From the NCBI GenBank assembly GCA_023512835.1, contig CM042090.1:55229865-55293864 (forward strand): DNA of 64,000 nt. The letters run 5' to 3'. Below are positions 57,392-64,000 of this stretch, in pieces. Source of the stretch: Taxillus chinensis (lineage: Eukaryota > Streptophyta > Magnoliopsida > Santalales > Loranthaceae). Under the pieces are notes generated by a model. It was not told where the DNA came from. It worked only from the letters and a program-made list of their open reading frames with translations, and searched no databases. The translations under genes and the position numbers were made by a program. Each line of letters begins with the position of its first letter. Within the stretch, counting starts at the first letter, position 1.

Positions 57392-58895
57392 TGACAGACA
57401 AGATTTTTAGCCTCTCTAAAAGAGCTAGCTAATGTCGTTAAATCTCTCTTCAAAATAATAAATTCCCTAAGTTTGCACTAAAAGAATAGCAGCAAGAAAG
57501 GGGTCGAACCCACAGGGATTAACCTAGTTCTCTAGTTCTCAAATCAAATCACCCAATTACTCTTGTTCTATAAAATGTCTTGGCAAAAAGTTTTCTTTTC
57601 TAAACTAAAGATCTAATTTTTATGTGATTTTCTGAATAAACAAAGAAAGTAAACTGATTTTAGGATTAAGTTTCAAGGATTAAAAGCATTTAGGGTCACA
57701 ATTTCACCTCCTTATGTTATCTCTACTGGTTCATGGTATTAGGGTTGTCTGATTGAAAACATGCTAAACATAAGCCAAGGACAACAAATGGTCATTGAGG
57801 TCCTTTTAAGAGTTGTATGCCAGAATGTTCATCTAAACACACAAACATGCAAAGCCAATAAATCATACTTGCAAAAGGATAATGATCACACCAATTACAA
57901 ATAAGTTATGAATCTCAATCCGCCCCAGACTAGGGCTAAGAATACCAAGGTGTACATCCAAAGATAGAACTTAAGAACAGATTCATAAAACATGCAAAAC
58001 TTCAATCATCCAAACCCAATATTCATAAACACAGCAAAGCAACAAGGGGGCTACATTGCTCCCCTAGATTAAAAGAACTACTCACGCATGATTACAAGCA
58101 AAACCATAGCAGAAAAGCTAAACATCTTCTTCTTGATCACACGCACAGCAAAGCTTCAAATCCAAGCTCCAAAATCCGCGACGGCTGCTGCGACGGCTGC
58201 TCTCCTAGGTCAAGGAGCACCTCCAAGTCGTGGAGCCTCTCTCTCTCTCTAAAAACATGTAGGGGGTTTTGCATAGATAGCAGAGGCGTGGAGGCTTGTA
58301 TTTATAGAGTTTGGATGGGCTTTGAGGTGTGTAACCTAGCCCACTTATCAAAACGGCGTAGTTTTGATAAGTAACACTCGAAACATTAAAAACTCTATCT
58401 TCCATCCACAATTTGGACTTGGGCCTTCAGGAACAAATGATCAGCATGGAAAAACGATTGGATCGGTCCAAAAATATCTCTGCACGCCAATTTGCACGTG
58501 ATATGGTGAATTCACGTGCACCTCCAAATCAGCTCAAACTTCTCCCCAAGCTTCCTTGCATCATGTAGAGGCCTGAGAGGCAAAAATAGGCTTGCACGTG
58601 AATTGGGTGAATTCACGTGCAGATCCAAATCAGCTCCAAATGCTCTGAAATTTCTGTGGTAGGTAGAGGACATCATTCCAAGCAACTTTGCTTCTTGCAC
58701 GCCAATTGTTTGAGGCAATCTACTATGTCAAAAGTGAGGTCCAAAACCTGCCAAAACAAAACGCATGTATTTGCAACTAGCATCTTCCTAGGGGTTAGAG
58801 CAAATATATATGAAATATGAGGCAATAAGGCTCTAATCATGCTCTTAAACATCCTACATAAACACTAGAATAACGGCATAAAATGCACGTTATCA
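57392..58895 (-). repeat. 5' LTR of element E
   Basis: It is 1504 bp and nearly identical to 45542-47053; differences include an 8-base gap (AGCTTAAA region) near 58757 and a handful of substitutions. The array, dyad and TATA positions are as in the 3' LTR. Confidence 0.93.
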
Positions 58896-58900
58896 GCATG

Positions 58901-59338
58901 GTTGTGGACGATGTGCCTCAGCATGTGCATTATGGAAAGTGTATTGTCTTTTCGAGGATGACACGTCCTATGGAGGAAATATGGAAACGCGAATCCATGA
59001 TGCGTGAGCAACCCCCCCGAGTTGTTCGAGGACGAACAATCTTAAGGGTGGAGGGGTGGCTGTTGGCTGGTGTATTTGTATTTCCTTTCGACTTTTGACT
59101 TTTATTTATATTGAATGTGTTAATGAAATGTGCTTGTGATGGATATTTGTAACATGTGGCTGTGTTTCCATAGATTGTGATGCATGTGGTTATGGACTGT
59201 GGTGGCACTATGTTATATGCTATTGTGTGCAATGTGCGGTGTATGACCCATTTGGGTGTTGTGGCTCGTCGTGTGGCAAATGGGTAGCTTGTGTTTGTTT
59301 TCCTCGTATGTCATTTCTTTTCGAGGACGAAAAGTCTT
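58901..59338 (+). pseudogene. Element A pol C-terminal remnant and 3' UTR
   Basis: At about 58970-59043 the frame reads MEEIWKRESMMREQ and then, with a shift, ELFEDEQS and a stop. This corresponds to the chromodomain end of C (IEEETWERESVMREQ...LFEGEQS). TTGTTCGAGGACGAACAA is a perfect inverted repeat at the stop. The remaining 300 bp are noncoding and match the C 3' UTR. It is the only clear pol matter in A. Confidence 0.7.
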
Positions 59339-59351
59339 AAGGGGGAGAGGA
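59316..59351 (+). other. Polypurine tract and inverted repeat of A
   Basis: CTTTTCGAGGACGAAAAG, an inverted repeat, is followed by TCTTAAGGGGGAGAGGA, which abuts TGTAAGG of the 3' LTR. AAGGGGGAGAGGA is the likely plus-strand primer. The same pair occurs antisense in C (30110-30143) and, degraded, in B (about 21008-21040). Confidence 0.85.
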
Positions 59352-61108
59352 TGTAAGGACCCGTACCTTGAGTTAGTCAGTTTTGCCTCCTGAGTAGAGT
59401 TTTTCTAGATTTTGACCTAGTAAATGGACTCCAATGAATTCACGTGCAAAAGGAAAGATGCTTAGAATGATGTCCTCTATCTACCACAGAAGTTTCAGGC
59501 CAAATGGACATGTATGTGAGGTGCACGTGATATGGGTCCAATTCACGTGCAAGTGTGGTTGTCTTCTAAATGATGCAAGGAGGCTAGGGGTGAAGTTTGA
59601 GAGCATTTGGAGTTCATATGGAGTTGCACGTGAATTGGGAATTCACGTTCAAATTGGCGTGCAGGCATATTTTTGCATGGTTCCCTTGGTTTCGACATTC
59701 TAATGAACTTTCTCCAAAGGACCATGTTGAAATTCTGAATATTTTGGTGTGTATGGATGTGGAAAGGTCTTAGCTTGTTCCACCAAAACTACGTCGTTTT
59801 GATGCTGTGATTCACTTAATCAAAACTACGTCGTTTTGATGTTGTGTTGTCTATATAAGGAGGAGAAGCCCTCTGTTTTAGGTTTAGAGTTCTCTTCAGC
59901 GGCATCGGCCGTCGTGAGAGAGAGAGAGCTAGAGAGAGAGAAGGAAGGGGAGTTGCTGGTTCTTCCTGGGAGCATCTTGCGTGGGGAGGACGGCGTTTAG
60001 CGCGGGAGCAAGGAAGATCTGTTTTAAGGTAGGGATTCTTGTTCTTCCTAAATCCTCCTCTGGTCCTAGGGTCCTAGGACGGAATATGGGTTATAACTGT
60101 TATATTATTTATATGTAAATTCATATAGGTGTGACCTCCTATATGAATGTTGGCCTTCAATGGCGATTTTGGTGTTTCGGTGTTTGGGTGATGCATGAAA
60201 AGTGTTTGATAAAATGCCTGTATGACATGCCCGCTACATGTTTGATGAAATGCCTGTGTGAACTTAGCTGTGTGTGTGTATGCCCATTATGCGTTTGGTA
60301 ATATGTCCGGGTGACTGGACTTGTGGTTTAGTGTATGTATGTATGCTGGATGTGTGTTCTGTTGCCTGAATGGCTGGGTTTGTGCACTTGTGAACGGGTG
60401 CACACCAAGTGGTTGGTTTTATGTTTGTGTGACTGGTGTACATTGTGTGCATGACTGTGGTATCTGGCCTGAAGAGGCGGTTAAATTACTTTGCCTGAGA
60501 GGCGGTTAAATCACTTGGCCTGAAGAGGCGGTTAAATCACTTGGCCTGAAGAGGCGGTTAAATCACTTGGCCTGAAGAGGCGGTTAAATCACTTGTGGAT
60601 AAAGTGTTAGCCTGTGGCAGTGGAAGGTTGTAATTGTTGATGTGGTTTTTATTATGTTTGTTGAAATTATTGTAACACAACACTGCACTTGTACACATGG
60701 CATGTAGATGCTAGGAACATGGGATGGGTTGGGGAGACATGATCCCTACTGAGCTGTGGTTGCTCACCCCTCCTACTGTGTTTGTTTGTTTTCCAGGGGC
60801 TTACAGGCGTTAGGTGGAAACACCAAGGTGGAAGACCCTCTCCACTTTATTGTTCTTTTCAGTAATGTACTTTTATGATTTATGTAACCCCAGGGAGGGG
60901 AATGTACTAAGGGATTGAACTGTAATCAGGGACTTGGTTGTTTTGTGAACCTTTGATTTGGAATTAAATAAAGATGTGGCTTATTTGATTTATTGTAATT
61001 GTTAGACTTGCTTGTGTGGCATCCAGTAATCCAACCCCATTGCCCTCCGTGTGGGTGAATGGGGAGTCACGTACCGGTTTCCTCGGGTTGGAAATCCGGG
61101 GCGTGACA
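59352..61108 (+). repeat. 3' LTR of element A
   Basis: It is 1757 bp and nearly identical to 16824-18607, with five instead of six 26-bp units at about 60475-60594. The TSD CTGAT follows at 61109-61113. Confidence 0.93.
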
Positions 61109-62022
61109 CTGATGATGGGATTTTTGTTGGGTACTCATTACATAGCAAGGCTTATTGGGTCTTCAATAGAAAACTTTTTAAAGTTGAAGAATCTATCCAT
61201 GTGACTTTTGATGAAGCTAATCTTGATTGGTCAAAAGTTGCTTCTTCAAGTTCTAATGTGCAGGTCCTGGACAGCAACATCGATTATTCGAAGTTTATGA
61301 TTGTTCCTATTACACAATCTGACCAACCACGTGGCATCAGCAAGGCACAAAGAAATTATATGGATGATGCTACAGATGACTCGGACTTAGGACTACCATT
61401 AAGCTCCGGACATACTCCTACGGATACCCAAAATTCCGGAGCACCTTCAAGTCCGTTCGGACAAGTTAACACTAAAAGAAACAGTGTTGAAGAACCACCT
61501 AGTTCTACCATACCTTCTAATACGGAAACATCTAGTCCGGACGAAGCTCAACCAGCAGATACACCTGCACCACCTAATCTAGCAGAGCTTCAAATTGTTC
61601 AAGATCATCCATCACATGCACAGAATTACAGATGGACCCGAAACCATCCCTCAGATCAAGTGATTGGTGATCCTACTGTTGGTGTAAGAACAAGAGCAGC
61701 CACCTCCAACATGAGTCTTTACTCGTGTTTTCTATCTCAAATAGAACCAAAGGTGGTAGATGAAGCTCTTCAGGATTCGAATTGGATAGAAGCCATGCAA
61801 GAAGAGCTGAATCAATTTAAGAGAAATAATGTGTGGACTTTAGTACCAAGGCCTAAGTCTCAGCAAGTCATTGGAGTTAAATGGGTGTTCCGGAACAAGC
61901 TTGATACGGATGGAATAGTAATCCGGACCACAGCTAGACTGGTAGCCAAAGGATATCGTCAAGAAGAAGGAATAGACTATGATGAGACCTTTGCTCCAAT
62001 AGCAAGACTTGAGGCAATCTGA
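61109..62022 (+). pseudogene. Copia integrase C-terminus and start of RT
   Basis: The copia frame resumes after A with [18 protein letters not shown], the integrase C-terminal GKY-like region. A Pro/Ser-rich linker follows (about 61280-61640), then RT ([61 protein letters not shown]). TGA at 62020-62022 replaces the CGA (Arg) expected at this position of the copia RT. Confidence 0.88.
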
Positions 62023-63271
62023 ATGTTTCTGGCATATGCTTCATATGAAAACTTCATAGTTTATCAAATGGATGTCAAGAGCGCATTCCTGAATGGAGAT
62101 CTTCAAGAGGAGGTTTACGTAGAACAACCTCCCGGTTTCATTGAACCTAAAGCAGGACATTTAGTCTACAAACTTCGGAAAGCTTTATATGGTTTGAAGC
62201 AAGCTCCAAGAGCCTGGTATGATACACTGTCAGAATTCTTACTTGCTCACAACTTCCAAAAAGGGAAGATAGACACCACCTTATTTCTACGAAAAGAGAA
62301 AGGACACACTCTAATCGTACAGATATACGTGGATGATATCATTTTCGGATCAACGAATCCGAAGCTTTGTGAAGAGTTTGCTAAGTTGATGACAGGCAAG
62401 TTTGAGATGAGCATGATGGGAGAACTGTCCTACTTCCTCGGAATAGAAGTTAAACAATTGAAGGAAGGAATCTTCATTAATCAAGCTAAGTACACTCGCG
62501 ATCTTATTAAGAAGTTTGGTATGGAAGGTTCATCTCCCGTCAAAACTCCCATGCCTGTCAGTGCGAAGTTAGATCCTGATGTGGACGGCATATCAGTAAA
62601 TGTTACTGACTACAGAGGGATGATAGGATCCTTCCTGTATCTTACAGCAAGTCGCCCAGACATTATGTTTGCAACTTGCATCTGTGCATGATATCAGGTG
62701 AATCTAAAGGAGTCACATATGCTTCATGTTAAACGGATATTAAGGTATCTCAAGGGAATGATGAATTTGGGACTCTGGTACCCAAAGGAGTCCAACTTCA
62801 CCTTATCTGGATACTTTGATTCCGACTTCGCTAGATGTCGCATCTACAGGAAGAGCACAAGTGGTACGTGTCAATTTCTTGGAAATAGATTAATTTCATG
62901 GTTCAATAAGAAGCAGAATTCCGTATCAACCTCTACTCTTGAGAGGCGAATATATAGGCTTGGGAGTTGCGCCGCACCTACTCTGGATGCAAAGTCAACT
63001 TACTGACTACGGTTTCAACATGTCATCTATTCCACTCTACTGCGACAACACTAGTGCAATTGCTATCAGCAACAATCCTGTCATGCACCCTAAGACGAAG
63101 CATATTGAGGTCTGGTATCACTTCATACGCGACCATGTTCTCAAAAATCACATTTCCCTGGAATATGTTGCTACTGAAGATCAACTGGCAGACATACTTA
63201 CAAAGCCCCTACCTAATGCAAGATTCTCTGAACTACTCATCCGATTAGGTATGTTTGACTTCTCTGCATAG
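62023..63271 (+). pseudogene. Copia RT and RNase H, stop and frameshift
   Basis: RT continues in the same phase: QMDVKSAFLNGDL, YGLKQAPRAWYD, the active site YVDD (about 62326-62337), and DYRGMIGSFLYLTASRPDI. A second TGA at 62689-62691 again stands where CGA (Arg) is expected. RNase H follows (KSTSGTCQFLGNRLISW), then a frame change near 62945 leads to EYIGLGVAPHLLWMQ, YCDNTSAIAIS, HIEVWYHFIRDHV and DILTKPLP. It ends with TAG at 63269-63271. The enzyme set is complete but needs three repairs to be read through. Confidence 0.88.
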
Positions 63272-64000
63272 TTTCACATTTAAATTACCCAACAGTATAC
63301 TTACTATCAGAACATGCATTATGCTTTTAGTGAAAGTAGAAGATACATACTGATTTTAATACTGATCATACTTACTGATTAACGGCTTCATGCTTCTGAT
63401 ATTAATATCAACTTCGTAATGGGAGGATGCTTGTGTTTCCCGACTGAAGTCGTTTAAGCCAACATGATTAAAGTTTATATGATTAACCTCATTTTGGTTT
63501 CATGATCTTAATTTCCACTGATCACCACAAGACAAAAGCCTGTTCATTTAGATTACTCTATTAATATGTATAGTTGAAGAAATGAAATGGGTTAGCTTGG
63601 AATGCCTGGTGGATGAATACTCAATCGCAGTCTGATCAGCTTCTGAAGTATAGTTTCCTAAAAAGATAGACAGTGCTGAATTTCCATAAGCCGGAAAGGT
63701 CTACCGAGAGGATTACGCAATCTACGGGGGAGAAAATGCTTTATAAATTATTCGAGTAATACCCCCCCCCCCCCCCCCCCGTATATGTCTCATGACCTCT
63801 TTCCTGGCTGTCTATCTGAGGGGGAGCCTTTCATTGAGAGGATCAAATGATCTACGGGGGAGCTTAAGCTTCATCTATTACCTCAGTAATGGCCCCCTAA
63901 TATGTGTCAGATACTCTCTCCTCTAAACCTTTACTTCCGGATCTGACTGGACATGCGGTTTTGGAACAGAATAGTGGCATGCTTGGTTGTATTATTTTTT
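63272..64000 (+). other. Copia 3' noncoding region with repeated purine tracts
   Basis: There is no ORF. A diverged tandem pair begins GAGAGGAT...ATCTACGGGGGAG (63698-63732 and 63836-63864), each followed by TTA-rich sequence and a C-rich run. The first copy has an 18-base C homopolymer (about 63763-63780). ACGGGGGAG-type tracts could serve as polypurine tracts. The 3' LTR start (TGTTGG) is not reached before 64000. Confidence 0.6.

Larger units (their letters stand above)
45537..58900 (-). mobile_element. Element E: antisense Athila-like element, TSD GCATG
   Basis: The LTRs are 45542-47053 (3') and 57392-58895 (5'), differing at only about a dozen sites. GCATG lies at 45537-45541 and 58896-58900. 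Minus-strand order: LTR, Asp-tRNA PBS, gag, protease, RT, RNase H, integrase, spacer, ORF3, spacer, LTR. It is the full-length counterpart of F. Integrase (401 codons) and ORF3 (771 codons) are open; gag-pol has several frameshifts. Confidence 0.93.
16819..61113 (+). mobile_element. Element A: nested Tekay-type LTR element, TSD CTGAT
   Basis: The LTRs are 16824-18607 and 59352-61108 (TGTAAGG...GTGACA), flanked by CTGAT at 16819-16823 and 61109-61113. A Met-tRNA PBS follows the first LTR and a polypurine tract precedes the second. After subtracting nested B, C and E, about 4.8 kb of internal sequence remains: 18608-19103, 27887-28369, 42169-45541 and 58896-59351. It keeps a gag-like fragment and the last codons of pol but no protease, RT or integrase. 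The LTRs are almost the same as in C, which does encode pol, so A looks like a large non-autonomous derivative. Confidence 0.9.
11779..64000 (+). mobile_element. Copia element (SIRE-like?), interrupted by element A
   Basis: The 5' LTR (11779-13239), PBS, gag, protease and half of integrase run to 16823. Element A fills 16824-61108, and the copia integrase frame resumes at 61109, followed by RT and RNase H to 63271. The 3' LTR is not in the window. The Ty1/copia order (integrase before RT) is clear. Two CCHC knuckles, a long gag region and a long 3' region resemble SIRE/Maximus elements, but that lineage call is tentative. Stops, frameshifts and a catalytic integrase change show it is defective. 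Confidence 0.9.

Overview
This is plant nuclear DNA, probably a eudicot (the eudicot call is an inference from element types). It consists almost entirely of LTR retrotransposons. I see no host gene, tRNA gene, rRNA or CRISPR array. Recognisable coding matter is Ty3/gypsy (Athila-like and Tekay/Del-like chromovirus) or Ty1/copia (SIRE-like at best guess) gag-pol, in varying decay. An additional long ORF lies downstream of the Athila integrase.

The window is a nest of insertions, and I could read both LTR ends and matching 5-bp target duplications for most of them. Level 0 is F, an Athila-like element on + (about 724-11778, its 3' LTR cut open). It carries a solo copia LTR (5495-6775, TSD ACGCC) and abuts a truncated Tekay-type LTR at the left edge (1-723). 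Level 1 is a copia element on + (11779 to beyond 64000) inside F's 3' LTR. Level 2 is A (16824-61108, +, TSD CTGAT) inside the copia integrase; the copia frame resumes at 61109. Level 3 comprises three antisense elements inside A: B (19104-27881, TSD TTAAC), C (28370-42168, TSD TCTTG) and E (45542-58895, TSD GCATG, a second copy of the F family). Level 4 is D (36852-41669, +, TSD CAACA) inside the 5' LTR of C.

C carries chromovirus gag, protease, RT, RNase H, integrase and chromodomain, all frameshifted. A has nearly the same LTRs as C but lacks most of pol, so it looks like a non-autonomous partner. E and F carry Athila gag-protease, RT-RNase H and integrase. They also carry ORF3, about 771 aa in E, which ends in a ULP1/SENP-type cysteine protease (His650, Asp667, Gln716, Cys722). 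Before that come a coiled coil, a basic stretch and a SUMO-interaction-like motif. ORF3 sits behind its own TATA box and an array of CACGTG/CACGCC-AATT repeats.

The most interesting signals are three: the ULP1-like ORF3 in an Athila retrotransposon; a shared U3 promoter module in the LTRs of two distant gypsy lineages (A/C and E/F) that recurs in part upstream of ORF3; and an apparent parallel replacement of CACGCCAATT by CACGTGAATT in both. D (with long G homopolymers) and B (LTRs too divergent for their position in the nest) look affected by consensus or assembly error and should be read with caution.
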